Positions 1-11,122 of a DNA stretch of 64,000 nucleotides are shown here, one piece after another. Source of the DNA: Streptomyces sp. WMMB 322 (GTDB taxonomy: Bacteria > Actinomycetota > Actinomycetes > Streptomycetales > Streptomycetaceae); NCBI RefSeq assembly GCF_900090145.1, contig NZ_FMHI01000007.1, positions 1 to 64,000 of the forward strand, in the 5' to 3' direction. Each line of letters opens with the position of its first letter. Within the stretch, counting starts at the first letter, position 1. The notes beneath the pieces are model-generated. The model was not told where the DNA came from. It did not search any database and saw only the letters and a program-made list of their open reading frames with translations. Position numbers and translations under genes: made by a program.

Positions 1-150
1 TCTGGCGTTGACTTTTGGCACGCTGTTGAGTTCTCAAAGAACGGACGCTTCCATCACAACCCTCACAGGCCGCTCCGGGCGCTTCCCTCTCGGTGATTCC
101 AACCTTACCAGGGAACTTTCCGAATCCGTTTGCCGGACCGTCGAGTTGGG
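1..150 (-). promoter_or_regulatory. rRNA operon promoter/leader region (16S lies off the left edge)
   Basis: Read on the minus strand, positions 40-22 give TTTGAGAACTCAACAGCGTG, followed by CCAAAAGTCAACGCCAGA to the edge. I recall this as the conserved leader just upstream of 16S rRNA in Streptomyces. The preceding stretch, with AAGTTCCCTGG, TAAGGT (102-107, a possible -10) and GGGAAGCGCCCGGAG, also fits remembered rrn leader sequence. No TTGACA-like -35 stands at the right distance. The inference is that a 16S gene starts a few hundred bases beyond position 1 on the minus strand. No protein gene is supported here. Confidence 0.6.
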
Positions 151-218
151 TCTGGTCGCGGATGCTGCGGACGAAGATCGGCCGGTACCCGCTGAGTTGG
201 AGATGTAAACGTACTGGA

Positions 219-252
219 GCGGAGCGCCTGGATGCAAATCGAGGCGCTCCGC
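219..252 (-). terminator. hairpin after rnj
   Basis: GCGGAGCGCCT (219-229) and AGGCGCTCCGC (242-252) form a perfect 11-bp stem with a 12-nt loop. It begins 14 bases past the rnj stop codon and separates rnj from the rRNA leader. There is no U-tract, as is usual in Streptomyces. Confidence 0.65.
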
Positions 253-265
253 CCTGCGTTGGGGC

Positions 266-1951
266 TCAGACCTCGACGACCACGGGGAGGATCATCGGGC
301 GGCGGCGGTAGGTGTCGGAGACCCACTTGCCCACGGTCCGCCGCACGAGCTGCTGGAGTTGGTGAGGTTCGGCGACGCCGTCCTGGGCGGCCTTGCCCAG
401 CGCCTCGTCGATCTTCGGGACGACCTGCTCGAAGTCGGCCTCGTCGATGCCCGAACCCCGCGACTGGACATGCGGTCCGCCGACGATCTTGCCCGTGCTG
501 CTGTCGACGACGACGAAGACCGAGATGATTCCCTCGTCGCCGAGAATGCGGCGGTCCTTGAGGGAGGACTCCGTCACATCGCCGACGGACAGGCCGTCCA
601 CATACACGTAACCGGCGTGCACCTTCCCCGCGATGGTGGCCTTGCCGTCGATCAGGTCGACGGCCACGCCGTCCTCGGCGATGACCACCCGCTCACGCGG
701 AATGCCGGTCTGCGCCCCGAGTTCGGCGTTGGCCCGCAGGTGCCGCCACTCACCGTGGACGGGCATGAGGTTCTTGGGCCGGCAGATGTTGTAGAAGTAC
801 AGCAGTTCGCCGGCGGAGGCGTGCCCGGAGACATGGACCCGGGCGTTGCCCTTGTGCACGACGTTGGCGCCCCAGCGGGTGAGGCCGTTGATGACGCGGT
901 ACACCGCGTTCTCGTTGCCCGGGATGAGGGACGAGGCGAGGATCACCGTGTCGCCCTGGACGATGCGGATCTGGTGGTCGCGGTTGGCCATGCGCGAGAG
1001 CGCCGCCATCGGCTCGCCCTGCGAACCGGTGCACACCAGCACCACTTCCTCGTCCGGAAGGTCGTCGAGCGCCTTCACGTCGACGACGAGACCGGCGGGA
1101 ACACTGAGGTAGCCGAGGTCGCGGGCGATGCCCATGTTGCGGACCATCGAGCGGCCGACGAAGGCCACTCGTCGTCCGAACTCGTGGGCCGCGTCGAGGA
1201 TTTGCTGGATGCGGTGCACGTGGCTGGCGAAGCTCGCCACGATGATGCGTTTCTGCGCGCTCCCGAAGACCTGGCGAAGGACGTCGGAGATCTCGCGCTC
1301 GGGCGGGACGAAGCCCGGCACCTCGGCGTTCGTCGAGTCGCTCAGCAGGAGGTCGATGCCCTCCTCGCCGAGGCGGGCGAAGGCACGCAGGTCCGTGAGG
1401 CGCCCGTCCAGCGGAAGCTGGTCCATCTTGAAGTCGCCGGTGTGCACGACCATGCCCGCGGGCGTGCGCAGGGCGACGGCGAGCGCGTCGGGAATGGAGT
1501 GGTTGACCGCGACGAACTCGCAGTCGAAGGGGCCGATGCGCTCGCGGTGGCCTTCCTCGACCTCCAGCGTGTACGGGCGGATGCGGTGCTCCTGGAGCTT
1601 CGCCTCGATCAGCGCGAGGGTCAGCTTGGACCCGATGAGCGGGATGTCGGCCTTCTCACGCAGCAGGAACGGCACGGCGCCGATGTGGTCCTCGTGCCCG
1701 TGCGTCAGGACGATGCCGTCGATGTCGTCGAGGCGGTCCCTCAGGCTGGTGAAGTCGGGAAGGATCAGGTCGATCCCGGGCTGTTCCTCCTCCGGGAAGA
1801 GGACGCCGCAGTCGATGATCAGCAGCCGGCCGCCGTATTCGATGACCGTCATGTTGCGGCCGATCTCGCCGAGCCCGCCGAGGGGGGTGACGCGAAGGCC
1901 GCCCGCGGCCAGCTTCGGCGGCGAGCCGAGTTCGGGATGCGGATGACTCAA
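266..1951 (-). CDS. rnj: ribonuclease J
   Basis: A metallo-beta-lactamase/beta-CASP ribonuclease (561 aa) with 5'-3' exo- and endonuclease activity in mRNA turnover and rRNA processing. The N-terminal half carries the zinc-binding signature LTHGHEDH, the GDFKMD segment and the DSTNAE segment. The beta-CASP region and a C-terminal region ending in MILPVVVEV complete the usual family length. I chose the TTG at 1951 (MSHPHPELG), which is preceded by GAGGAG at good spacing. An in-frame ATG at 2011 would add about 20 poorly conserved residues and has no good ribosome site. It lies directly downstream of dapA, an order I recall as conserved in Streptomyces. Very secure. Confidence 0.97.
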   Translation of the reverse strand: MSHPHPELGSPPKLAAGGLRVTPLGGLGEIGRNMTVIEYGGRLLIIDCGVLFPEEEQPGIDLILPDFTSLRDRLDDIDGIVLTHGHEDHIGAVPFLLREKADIPLIGSKLTLALIEAKLQEHRIRPYTLEVEEGHRERIGPFDCEFVAVNHSIPDALAVALRTPAGMVVHTGDFKMDQLPLDGRLTDLRAFARLGEEGIDLLLSDSTNAEVPGFVPPEREISDVLRQVFGSAQKRIIVASFASHVHRIQQILDAAHEFGRRVAFVGRSMVRNMGIARDLGYLSVPAGLVVDVKALDDLPDEEVVLVCTGSQGEPMAALSRMANRDHQIRIVQGDTVILASSLIPGNENAVYRVINGLTRWGANVVHKGNARVHVSGHASAGELLYFYNICRPKNLMPVHGEWRHLRANAELGAQTGIPRERVVIAEDGVAVDLIDGKATIAGKVHAGYVYVDGLSVGDVTESSLKDRRILGDEGIISVFVVVDSSTGKIVGGPHVQSRGSGIDEADFEQVVPKIDEALGKAAQDGVAEPHQLQQLVRRTVGKWVSDTYRRRPMILPVVVEV

Positions 1952-2145
1952 AAGACTCTCCTCACCACGCGCGCGCCACGCTCCCCCTGCCTCCGGCATG
2001 GGGAACCCCACTGGCCTCCGGGTGAGGGGCCCCGTGGGACACGTGGCGCGCGCGATATTCGTGAATGGGTTGAATGCTTTTCGCTCGTACTGACTATGTC
2101 CGGGTATTTCGGTTGGTGCCCGTTATGGAGTTATGGCGTCGGTGT

Positions 2146-3045
2146 TCAGATCTCCACGCCGCCGTGGGCCAGGTCGTGCCGCAACTGCTGGGTCTCCTCC
2201 GGGGAGAGCTCCACGAGCGGCATGCGCAGCGGTCCGCCCGGCAGTCCGCGAAGACTGAGGGCGGCCTTCGTCGTGATGACACCCTGCGTACGGAACATGC
2301 CTGTGAAGACGGGCAGCAGCTTCTGGTGGATCTCGGTGGCCTTCGTCACGTCACCGCTCAGATGCGCCTCGAGCATCGAACGCAGCTCGGGCGTGACCAG
2401 ATGTCCGACGACCGAGACGTAGCCGATGGCGCCGACGGAGAGCAGCGGCAGGTTGAGCATGTCGTCGCCGCTGTACCAGGCGAGCCCGCTGGTGGCGATG
2501 GCCCAGCTGGCACGCCCCAGGTCGCCCTTGGCGTCCTTGTTGGCGACGATGCGCGGGTGCTCGGCGAGCCGGACGATCGTCTCGGTGTTGATCGGCACGC
2601 CGGAGCGGCCGGGGATGTCGTAGAGCATCACCGGGAGTTCGGTGGCGTCGGCGATCGCGGTGAAGTGCCGGAAGAGCCCTTCCTGCGGCGGCTTGCTGTA
2701 GTACGGCGTCACCGCGAGGAGACCGTGCGCGCCGGCCTTGGCCGCGTCGCGGGCGAGCTCGAGGCTGTGCGCGGTGTCGTTCGTACCGGCTCCGGCGACG
2801 ACGTGGGCGCGGTCTCCGACCGCCTCGACAACTGCCCGCACGAGCTGGGCTTTCTCGACATCGCTGGTCGTCGGGGACTCACCGGTGGTGCCGTTGACGA
2901 TCAGGCCGTCGTTGCCGGAGTCCACGAGGTGAACGGCGAGCTGCTGCGCGCCGTCGAGGTCGAGTGCGCCGTCTGCGGTGAACGGCGAGACCATCGCTGT
3001 GAGGACGCGCCCGAAGGGCGTGTGCGGTGTGGAGGTCGGAGCCAT
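2146..3045 (-). CDS. dapA: 4-hydroxy-tetrahydrodipicolinate synthase
   Basis: A class I aldolase-type lyase (299 aa) that condenses pyruvate with aspartate semialdehyde, the entry step to diaminopimelate and lysine. Family motifs are the GTTGESPT segment, YDIPGRSG with the active-site Tyr region, and ANKDAKGD, whose first Lys is the expected Schiff-base residue. I chose the ATG at 3045 (MAPTSTPH). A GTG nine bases upstream (3054) is also possible, and neither has a strong ribosome site. It is followed by rnj after 194 bases. dapB of the same pathway lies 2.8 kb away, but the two are separated by thyX and other genes and are not one operon. Confidence 0.96.
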   Translation of the reverse strand: MAPTSTPHTPFGRVLTAMVSPFTADGALDLDGAQQLAVHLVDSGNDGLIVNGTTGESPTTSDVEKAQLVRAVVEAVGDRAHVVAGAGTNDTAHSLELARDAAKAGAHGLLAVTPYYSKPPQEGLFRHFTAIADATELPVMLYDIPGRSGVPINTETIVRLAEHPRIVANKDAKGDLGRASWAIATSGLAWYSGDDMLNLPLLSVGAIGYVSVVGHLVTPELRSMLEAHLSGDVTKATEIHQKLLPVFTGMFRTQGVITTKAALSLRGLPGGPLRMPLVELSPEETQQLRHDLAHGGVEI

Positions 3046-3162
3046 GAGGTCCACGCTACTCGCAGGCCGGGCTGTCGTGCTCCCTCGGGGCCATGGTCAT
3101 GGTCATCCGGGAGGGGAAGAAGGCGGTGTCCGAGCCCGTCGAGGGGCGCTGGGCGTGGGAGA

Positions 3163-3200
3163 CCCGGCACTGCCTGCTCGGGGGTTCAAGCAGTGCCGGG
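3163..3200 (-). terminator. hairpin after thyX
   Basis: CCCGGCACTGC (3163-3173) and GCAGTGCCGGG (3190-3200) make a perfect 11-bp stem with a 16-nt loop, about 50 bases past the thyX stop. It probably ends the thyX transcript before dapA. Confidence 0.6.
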
Positions 3201-3249
3201 CCGTGATTTCAGCGTAGACGCACTACGCGAAAGCGTGCAATCCGGGCAC

Positions 3250-3990
3250 TTACGGCGCGACCCGGCCGTTTGCGTTGAACGCCTCGTAGGTCAGCGGCAT
3301 GAGCTTCGCCCACTGCTCCTCCATCAGTTCCCCCACCATCTCGATCTCCCGCTGCGGAAAGGACGGCACTTTCGCGTCCTCGTGCTGGGTGCGCAGTCCG
3401 AGGAAGTGCATGAGGGAGCGGGCGTTGCACGTCGCGTACATCGAGGAGTACAGGCCGACGGGGAGGACGGCCCGGGCCACCTCGCGTGCGACTCCGGCGT
3501 CCAGCAGCCGCTGGTACGTCTCGTACGCCTGGCGGTAGGAGTCCTCCATCGCGGAGACCGTCAGCTCGTGCTGCTCGGGAGTGCCCTCCACGAACTCGTA
3601 CTTCCCCGGCCGGCCCTGCTGCACGAGCTTGCGGGTGGGGCCGGGGGTGTAGAAGACGGGCTCGAGGCGGCGGTAGCGGCCCGATTCCTCGTTGTAGGAC
3701 CAGCCGACGCGGTGCCGGTGGAACTCCCGGAAGACGAAGAGCGGAGCGCTGACGAAGAAGGTCATCGAGTTGTGCTCGAAGGGACTCCCGTGACGGTCGC
3801 GCATCAGGTAATTGATCAGACCCCTGGAGCGTGCGGGGTCCTTGTGCAGCTCCTCCAGGGATTTCTCGCCTCCGGTGGAGACCCGGGCCGCCCACAGCAC
3901 GTCGGTGTCGGCAGCGCTGTGCTTGACCAGCTCGACGGTCATGTCTCCGCGGAAGCTGGGGGATGCGGAGTGGTCTGGGGTGTCGGTCAC
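3250..3990 (-). CDS. thyX: FAD-dependent thymidylate synthase
   Basis: Flavin-dependent methylation of dUMP to dTMP using methylene-THF and NADPH (246 aa). The ThyX signature is present as RHRVGWSYNEES, followed by GRYRRLEP; SPFEHNSMTFF and the late ARSLMHFLGLR segment also fit the family. Start is the GTG at 3990 (MTDTPDHSA), with GGAGGACCTCC immediately upstream. A longer frame reaching 4254 would add about 88 residues that look like non-coding leader. It stands alone, divergent from the small gene at 4326. Confidence 0.95.
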   Translation of the reverse strand: MTDTPDHSASPSFRGDMTVELVKHSAADTDVLWAARVSTGGEKSLEELHKDPARSRGLINYLMRDRHGSPFEHNSMTFFVSAPLFVFREFHRHRVGWSYNEESGRYRRLEPVFYTPGPTRKLVQQGRPGKYEFVEGTPEQHELTVSAMEDSYRQAYETYQRLLDAGVAREVARAVLPVGLYSSMYATCNARSLMHFLGLRTQHEDAKVPSFPQREIEMVGELMEEQWAKLMPLTYEAFNANGRVAP

Positions 3991-4325
3991 GGAGGTCCTC
4001 CGGGTCGTGCGGCTGCCGGGCGCGCCCAGCCTACGGCTCGCCACCGACAGCACCTGTCCCGTGCCCGGTCTGTTCCGGGCTTGAGGCGGCAGCCCCCTGC
4101 AGCCCCGTGCATGTGCTGTTGCGCGCGTCCGTTTCGCCTGGCTGACGGCTTCCGTCCGGACAAAAGGGGGTGTCTGGGCCGATAAGCGGGGTCGGTGCGT
4201 GAAGGCGCCCGCCCGCTTGATATTTTTTGACACACGTCCCCATTCACCCGGCACTTCTCAGCCGTCAGGGGCGTTCTACCTACGAAACCCTTTTCAGAAA
4301 CGATCTCGACAGGAGTCTCCTGCCC
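3991..4325. other. divergent intergenic region, thyX / 4326 gene
   Basis: 335 bases without a gene. It holds an unusually AT-rich patch for this genome at 4217-4232, with TTGACA at 4227-4232 reading right. I see no convincing -10 at 16-19 bases from it. No hairpin or RNA gene was recognised. Confidence 0.4.
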
Positions 4326-4562
4326 ATGTTCCGCCGCGGAGAGTCTGTACCGTTCGCGTTCCTCGCCGACGCCGACCGGTTCCGCAGCAATGTCACGCCC
4401 CCGCCCCGTGCCCAGCGCAGTTTCGCCGAGAAGGCAGGCGGCGCGCTGTTCGGCCTGACTGTGGTGGCCGGGCTGGCCGGATCGCTGATCCTGGGCGTGC
4501 CCGCGCTCGATCCCGAGCGTCAGTCACAGCACCACGGCCCCGCCGCGGCCGAGAGCCGCTGA
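4326..4562 (+). CDS. small hypothetical membrane protein
   Basis: A 78-residue product I cannot assign to a family. It starts MFRRGESVPFAFLADADRF, continues with a basic/proline stretch, and has one hydrophobic segment (GALFGLTVVAGLAGSLILGV) that should span the membrane, then a short polar tail. ATG 4326 is chosen because AGGAG lies ten bases upstream. A longer in-frame start at 4227 lacks a ribosome site. The length and place next to thyX match a small gene I recall in streptomycetes. Function unknown. Confidence 0.65.
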   Translation: MFRRGESVPFAFLADADRFRSNVTPPPRAQRSFAEKAGGALFGLTVVAGLAGSLILGVPALDPERQSQHHGPAAAESR

Positions 4563-4736
4563 CGCCTCGAGCGTCCGCTTTCCTCCGGCCGGGCACTGCT
4601 GTCCGGCCGGTCCTCGGGTCACCTCCCCGACGCGCCGCGCTCACCTGCCGGGCTGGCCGGGTCCCGCACACCTCGCTAGTGTCCACGCGCATCACCCGAT
4701 CCACCCGATCGAGACCGTTCAGAGCGAGGACCACCA

Positions 4737-5318
4737 GTGCCCCTGCCCTTCATGACGGCCGCAGAACGACCCGGCGCGGCCGAGCACCCGGAGCCCGCCC
4801 CGCTTCCGTACGACGTCCGCGAGCACTGGCGCCGCCCGTACCGTCCCGGCCCCTGGAGGGTCGGGGGCGCCGCCGTGATGCTGCTGCTCGCCTCGTACAT
4901 GCTCTTCTCCGCCCTGATCATCGCCCTCGCCGGAGCTGTGCCGGGCGCCCTGATGTGCCTCGGCGCCGCGCTGGCCGTGATCGCGCTCGCACTGCGGCTG
5001 CTGCGCGTGGGGGTGTGGGTCTCGGCGCACGGGCTGCGACGGGTCGGCCTGCTGAACACGGTGACGCTGACCTGGACCGAGGTGGCCGCAGTACGGACGG
5101 TTCAGCAGCCCGTACGGTGGCTCGGGCTGCCGCGCACCGTGCAGGGGCAGGCGCTGGACGTCGTACGGGCCGGTGACGGGGAGCCGCTGCGCACGCTGCT
5201 CACCGACCACAACGCCGACTTCCTGGCGCGGCCCGAGGCGTTCGACCGGGCCGCGGACGTCATAGAGGGATGGGCGGCCGAGTCACAGCCCGCCGTCCAC
5301 GGGCCCAAGCGCCGGTAG
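4737..5318 (+). CDS. membrane protein with PH-like domain
   Basis: A 193-aa protein with two adjacent transmembrane helices at about residues 42-85 (VMLLLASYMLFSAL and GALMCLGAALAVIALAL). They are followed by a soluble region resembling the bacterial PH-like domain (bPH_6): VWVSAHGLRRVGLL, then LTWTEVAAVRTV. Start is GTG 4737 with GAGG seven bases upstream; an internal Met at residue 6 is the alternative. Its end faces the end of the next gene with only ten bases between them. Role unknown; the family assignment is from pattern memory. Confidence 0.75.
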   Translation: MPLPFMTAAERPGAAEHPEPAPLPYDVREHWRRPYRPGPWRVGGAAVMLLLASYMLFSALIIALAGAVPGALMCLGAALAVIALALRLLRVGVWVSAHGLRRVGLLNTVTLTWTEVAAVRTVQQPVRWLGLPRTVQGQALDVVRAGDGEPLRTLLTDHNADFLARPEAFDRAADVIEGWAAESQPAVHGPKRR

Positions 5319-5328
5319 GGGCCTGCCG

Positions 5329-5847
5329 TCAGGGAGCGCCGTCGCCGCCGGGTCCCTTCGGGCCCCGGTCAGGGGGGCTCCCGGCGTGTTGCTCGTCGCG
5401 CTCCTGCTGGTCCCGGCGGTGCAGCGTGATGGCGTGCTGCATGGCCTTGCGCGCGCGAGGGGTGTCACGGGCGTCGCGGTAGGCGACCGCCAGACGGAAC
5501 CAGGAACGCCAGTCGTCGGGAGCGCTTTCGGTCTCGGCCTTTCTGCGGGCGAACACCTCGTCCGCGGACTCCCGGTCGATGCGGCCCGACGGCGTGCGCC
5601 GCAGTTCGTCGTGCGGCAGGCCGCCCTCCGCTTCCAGCTGCCGTGCCAGCCGCTCCGCGTTCCGGGCGAAGCGCGTCGTGTGCCACAGGAACCAGAGACC
5701 GATCAGCGGCAGGACGAAGACCGCGAGACCGAGGGCCACGGTGACCGGCGTGCCGTGCCGGACCAGCAGCACTCCGCGGCTGCCGACCAGCACGAAGTAG
5801 ACGACCAGCACGCCGGCCAGCGTGAAGTACGCGATCTTCGCCCGCAC
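5329..5847 (-). CDS. membrane-anchored TPR-like protein
   Basis: A 172-aa product with two N-terminal transmembrane helices (IAYFTLAGVLVVYFVLVG and VTVALGLAVFVLPLIGLWFL). A cytoplasmic domain follows with one recognisable tetratricopeptide-like hairpin (WFRLAVAYRDARDTPRARKAM), then a charged Gly/Pro tail. Start GTG 5847 lies four bases after the dapB stop, so the two genes are very likely cotranscribed and translationally coupled. A TPR suggests a protein-contact role; nothing in the sequence names a partner. Confidence 0.75.
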   Translation of the reverse strand: MRAKIAYFTLAGVLVVYFVLVGSRGVLLVRHGTPVTVALGLAVFVLPLIGLWFLWHTTRFARNAERLARQLEAEGGLPHDELRRTPSGRIDRESADEVFARRKAETESAPDDWRSWFRLAVAYRDARDTPRARKAMQHAITLHRRDQQERDEQHAGSPPDRGPKGPGGDGAP

Positions 5848-5851
5848 GCCG

Positions 5852-8003
<2,152 letters not shown>

Positions 8004-8030
8004 CGCCTTCACTCCCGATGGTGTACGGGC

Positions 8031-8067
8031 GACGGCCCGCCCCACCGCGGTGGTGGGGCGGGCCGTC
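8031..8067 (-). terminator. 16-bp perfect hairpin after pnp
   Basis: GACGGCCCGCCCCACC (8031-8046) pairs fully with GGTGGGGCGGGCCGTC (8052-8067) across a 5-nt loop. It starts 17 bases past the pnp stop and ends upstream of the preferred start of the peptidase gene, so it is probably a terminator or 3'-end stabiliser for pnp mRNA. Confidence 0.8.
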
Positions 8068-8083
8068 GCACGGTGTGCATGTG

Positions 8084-10336
8084 TCACTTGTCACCCGCGT
8101 CGGCCTCGGCCGGCGCGGTGTCCTTCTCGTCGGAGTCGCCGGAGCCCTCGGACTCCTCGTCCTCGAGTACGGGGATCAGCGAGAGCTTGCCCCGCTGGTC
8201 GATCTCCGCGATCTCGACCTGGACCTTCTGGCCGACGCCGAGCACGTCCTCGACGTTCTCCACCCGCTTGCCGCCGGCGAGCTTGCGGATCTGCGAGATG
8301 TGCAGCAGTCCGTCCTTGCCGGGGAGCAGCGAGACGAAGGCGCCGAAGGTGGTCGTCTTCACGACGGTGCCCAGGTAGCGCTCGCCGACCTCGGGCATCG
8401 TCGGGTTGGCGATGCCGTTGATCGTGGTGCGGGCGGCCTCGGCGGCGGGGCCGTCGGCGGCACCGATGTAGATGGTGCCGTCGTCCTCGATGGTGATGTC
8501 GGCGCCCGTGTCCTCCTGGATCTGGTTGATCATCTTGCCCTTGGGGCCGATGACTTCGCCGATCTTGTCCACGGGGATCTTCACGGTGATGATCCGCGGG
8601 GCGTTGGGGGACATCTCGTCCGGCACGTCGATGGCCTCGTTCATCACGTCCAGGATGTGCAGACGTGCGTCACGGGCCTGCTTGAGCGCCGCGGCGAGAA
8701 CCGACGCCGGGATGCCGTCCAGCTTGGTGTCGAGCTGAAGGGCCGTCACGAACTGCCTGGTGCCGGCGACCTTGAAGTCCATGTCGCCGAAGGCGTCCTC
8801 CGCACCGAGGATGTCGGTGAGGGTGACGTAGTGGGTCTCGCCCTCGATCTCCTTGGAGATCAGGCCCATGGCGATACCCGCGACGGGCGCCTTGAGCGGC
8901 ACACCGGCGTTCAGCAGCGACATGGTGGAGGCGCAGACCGAGCCCATCGACGTCGATCCGTTGGAGCCGAGGGCCTCGGAGACCTGGCGGATCGCGTACG
9001 GGAACTCCTCGCGCGTCGGCAGCACCGGCACGAGCGCACGCTCGGCGAGCGCACCGTGGCCGATCTCACGGCGCTTCGGGGAGCCGACGCGGCCCGTCTC
9101 ACCCGTGGAGTAGGGCGGGAAGTTGTAGTTGTGCATGTAGCGCTTGCGGGTCACCGGCGAGAGGGTGTCCAGCTGCTGTTCCATGCGCAGCATGTTCAGC
9201 GTCGTCACGCCGAGGATCTGCGTCTCACCGCGCTCGAAGAGCGCCGAGCCGTGGACCCGCGGGATCGCCTCGACCTCGGCGGCGAGCGTACGGATGTCCG
9301 TGACGCCGCGGCCGTCGATGCGCTTCTTCTCCTTGATGACGCGTTCGCGGACCAGTTCCTTGGTCAGCGTCCGGTACGCGGCGGAGATCTCCTTCTCGCG
9401 GCCCTCGAACTGCGGGATGAGCTTCTCGGCGGCCAGACCCTTCACGCGGTCCAGCTCGGCCTCGCGCTCCTGCTTGCCGGGGATGGTGAGGGCCTGGGCG
9501 AGCTCGTCACGGACCGCCGCGGTGAGAGCCTCGAGAACGTCGTCCTGGTGGTCCAGGAAGACCGGGAACTCGGCGACCGGCTTCGCGGCCTTGGCGGCGA
9601 GGTCGGACTGGGCCTTGCACAGCACCTTGATGAAGGGCTTGGCGGCGTCCAGGCCGGCGGCGACGACCTCCTCCGTGGGGGCCTCGGCACCGCCCTTGAC
9701 CAGTTCGACGGTCTTCTCGGTGGCCTCGGCCTCGACCATCATCACCGCGACGTCGCCGTCGGGGAGGGTGCGGCCGGCGACGACCATGTCGAAGACGGCG
9801 TCCTCCAGCTCGGTGTGGGTCGGGAATGCGACCCACTGGCCCCGGATGAGGGCGACGCGGGTGCCGCCGATGGGCCCGGAGAAAGGCAGACCCGACAGCT
9901 GCGTGGAGCAGGAGGCGGCGTTGATGGCGACCACGTCGTAGAGGTGGTCGGGGTTGAGCGCCATGATCGTCTCGACGATCTGGATCTCGTTGCGCAGGCC
10001 CTTCTTGAACGAGGGGCGCAGCGGGCGGTCGATCAGCCGGCAGGTGAGGATCGCGTCCTCGGACGGACGGCCCTCACGGCGGAAGAAGGAGCCGGGGATC
10101 TTGCCGGCCGCGTACATCCGCTCCTCGACGTCCACCGTGAGCGGGAAGAAGTCGAGCTGGTCCTTGGGCTGCTTGGAGGCGGTCGTGGCCGACAGCACCA
10201 TGGTGTCGTCGTCCAGGTACGCCACTGCGGAGCCGGCGGCCTGCTTGGCCACCCGGCCCGTCTCGAATCGGATGGTGCGGGTGCCGAAGGTGCCGTTGTC
10301 GATGACGGCTTCGGCGTAGTGGGTCTCGTTCTCCAC
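8084..10336 (-). CDS. pnp: polyribonucleotide nucleotidyltransferase
   Basis: PNPase (750 aa): phosphorolytic 3'-5' degradation and, in streptomycetes, 3'-tailing of RNA. Two RNase PH cores are visible: residues about 1-230 with [14 protein letters not shown], and about 340-560 with [17 protein letters not shown] helical linker lies between them, then a KH domain ([16 protein letters not shown]) and an S1 domain ([16 protein letters not shown]), ending in an acidic tail. Start GTG 10336 ([11 protein letters not shown]) has GAGGAG nine bases upstream. It follows rpsO, the usual bacterial pairing, with a stem-loop between them. Confidence 0.97.
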   Translation of the reverse strand: MENETHYAEAVIDNGTFGTRTIRFETGRVAKQAAGSAVAYLDDDTMVLSATTASKQPKDQLDFFPLTVDVEERMYAAGKIPGSFFRREGRPSEDAILTCRLIDRPLRPSFKKGLRNEIQIVETIMALNPDHLYDVVAINAASCSTQLSGLPFSGPIGGTRVALIRGQWVAFPTHTELEDAVFDMVVAGRTLPDGDVAVMMVEAEATEKTVELVKGGAEAPTEEVVAAGLDAAKPFIKVLCKAQSDLAAKAAKPVAEFPVFLDHQDDVLEALTAAVRDELAQALTIPGKQEREAELDRVKGLAAEKLIPQFEGREKEISAAYRTLTKELVRERVIKEKKRIDGRGVTDIRTLAAEVEAIPRVHGSALFERGETQILGVTTLNMLRMEQQLDTLSPVTRKRYMHNYNFPPYSTGETGRVGSPKRREIGHGALAERALVPVLPTREEFPYAIRQVSEALGSNGSTSMGSVCASTMSLLNAGVPLKAPVAGIAMGLISKEIEGETHYVTLTDILGAEDAFGDMDFKVAGTRQFVTALQLDTKLDGIPASVLAAALKQARDARLHILDVMNEAIDVPDEMSPNAPRIITVKIPVDKIGEVIGPKGKMINQIQEDTGADITIEDDGTIYIGAADGPAAEAARTTINGIANPTMPEVGERYLGTVVKTTTFGAFVSLLPGKDGLLHISQIRKLAGGKRVENVEDVLGVGQKVQVEIAEIDQRGKLSLIPVLEDEESEGSGDSDEKDTAPAEADAGDK

Positions 10337-10655
10337 CAGGGTTATCTCCTCGTATGCGTCCGGCACCCGTGTGGTGCGGACCGGCTGCGGAGGAGCGCTC
10401 CGTGTGCGGGCCGGTCTTCGATCGAAGCACCCGGAAGTCTGTCCGGGGGCCACTACCGAGGACCGGCTACGGGCGGGGCGCTCCTGCCGCGTCTGTTGCC
10501 TGTGTCTGTGTCTGTGTCTGTGTCCGACCGCGCTCCTGTGGTGGCGGTCTGTGTGTTGTACGTCGTGCAGGGACCAGCCTACAAACCAACCGGTCCCTTC
10601 AGGTACGGCGAAGGGAGCGGTCCCCTTTGATGGGAACCGCTCCCTCCGTCACATG
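10337..10655. other. rpsO-pnp intergenic region
   Basis: 319 bases without a gene. Besides the stem-loop next to rpsO it holds four exact copies of the hexamer TGTGTC at 10501-10524. pnp is known to have its own promoters here in S. coelicolor, but I could not identify one confidently from the sequence. Confidence 0.5.
10613..10644 (-). terminator. stem-loop between rpsO and pnp
   Basis: GGGAGCGGT (10613-10621) pairs with ACCGCTCCC (10636-10644). Inner CCC/GGG pairs sit across a one-base bulge around the loop. It starts 11 bases past the rpsO stop. It may be an attenuating terminator or the rpsO-pnp hairpin cut by RNase III described in other bacteria. Confidence 0.7.
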
Positions 10656-10946
10656 TCAGCGGGCGCCCGCCGCGCCACGGCGGATGCCGAGGCGTTCGAC
10701 GAGGGCGCGGAAGCGCTGGATGTCCTTCTTCGCCAGGTACTGCAGCAGGCGGCGGCGCTGGCCGACCAGCAGCAGCAGACCACGGCGGGAGTGGTGGTCG
10801 TGCTTGTGGGTCTTCAGGTGCTCGGTCAGGTCCGAGATACGGCGGGAAAGCAGTGCCACCTGGACCTCGGGGGAGCCGGTGTCACCTTCCTTGGTGGCGA
10901 ACTCGGAAATGATCTTCTTCTTGGTCGCGACATCGAGAGACGACAC
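10656..10946 (-). CDS. rpsO: 30S ribosomal protein S15
   Basis: S15 (96 aa), a primary 16S rRNA-binding protein of the small subunit. The conserved core [32 protein letters not shown] and [11 protein letters not shown] is intact. Start GTG 10946, with GAGGAG six bases upstream. Head of the rpsO-pnp unit. Confidence 0.98.
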   Translation of the reverse strand: MSSLDVATKKKIISEFATKEGDTGSPEVQVALLSRRISDLTEHLKTHKHDHHSRRGLLLLVGQRRRLLQYLAKKDIQRFRALVERLGIRRGAAGAR

Positions 10947-11047
10947 GCGTACTCCTCATGGGTTCTGCCCGCGAGCGCCCCTGGTCTTCGCCTCAGGGGA
11001 TGCTTCGATTACTCGGAGGGCCGGCCCAGCCTACCAGCGCCGCCGCA

Positions 11048-11103
11048 CGCCTCCGCCCGCCCCCTGTGCAGCGGTCGGGGACGGGCGGAGGCGGGTCCGG
11101 CTC
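11048..11103 (-). terminator. hairpin after eccD
   Basis: CGCCTCCGCCCG (11048-11059) pairs with CGGGCGGAGGCG (11092-11103), extended by four further GC pairs after one mismatch. It begins about 20 bases past the eccD stop and insulates the ESX locus from rpsO. Confidence 0.7.
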
Positions 11104-11122
11104 GGGCGGCGGCGGGGCCGGG

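Noticed and set aside
359..2422. Open frame of 687 codons opposite rnj and dapA
   Set aside because: It is the antisense shadow of two certain genes; its translation is Asp/Val/Arg-rich with no domain, as expected from high-GC codon bias.
8018..10630. Open frame of 870 codons opposite pnp
   Set aside because: Antisense shadow of pnp; no ribosome site or motif, and pnp is certain.
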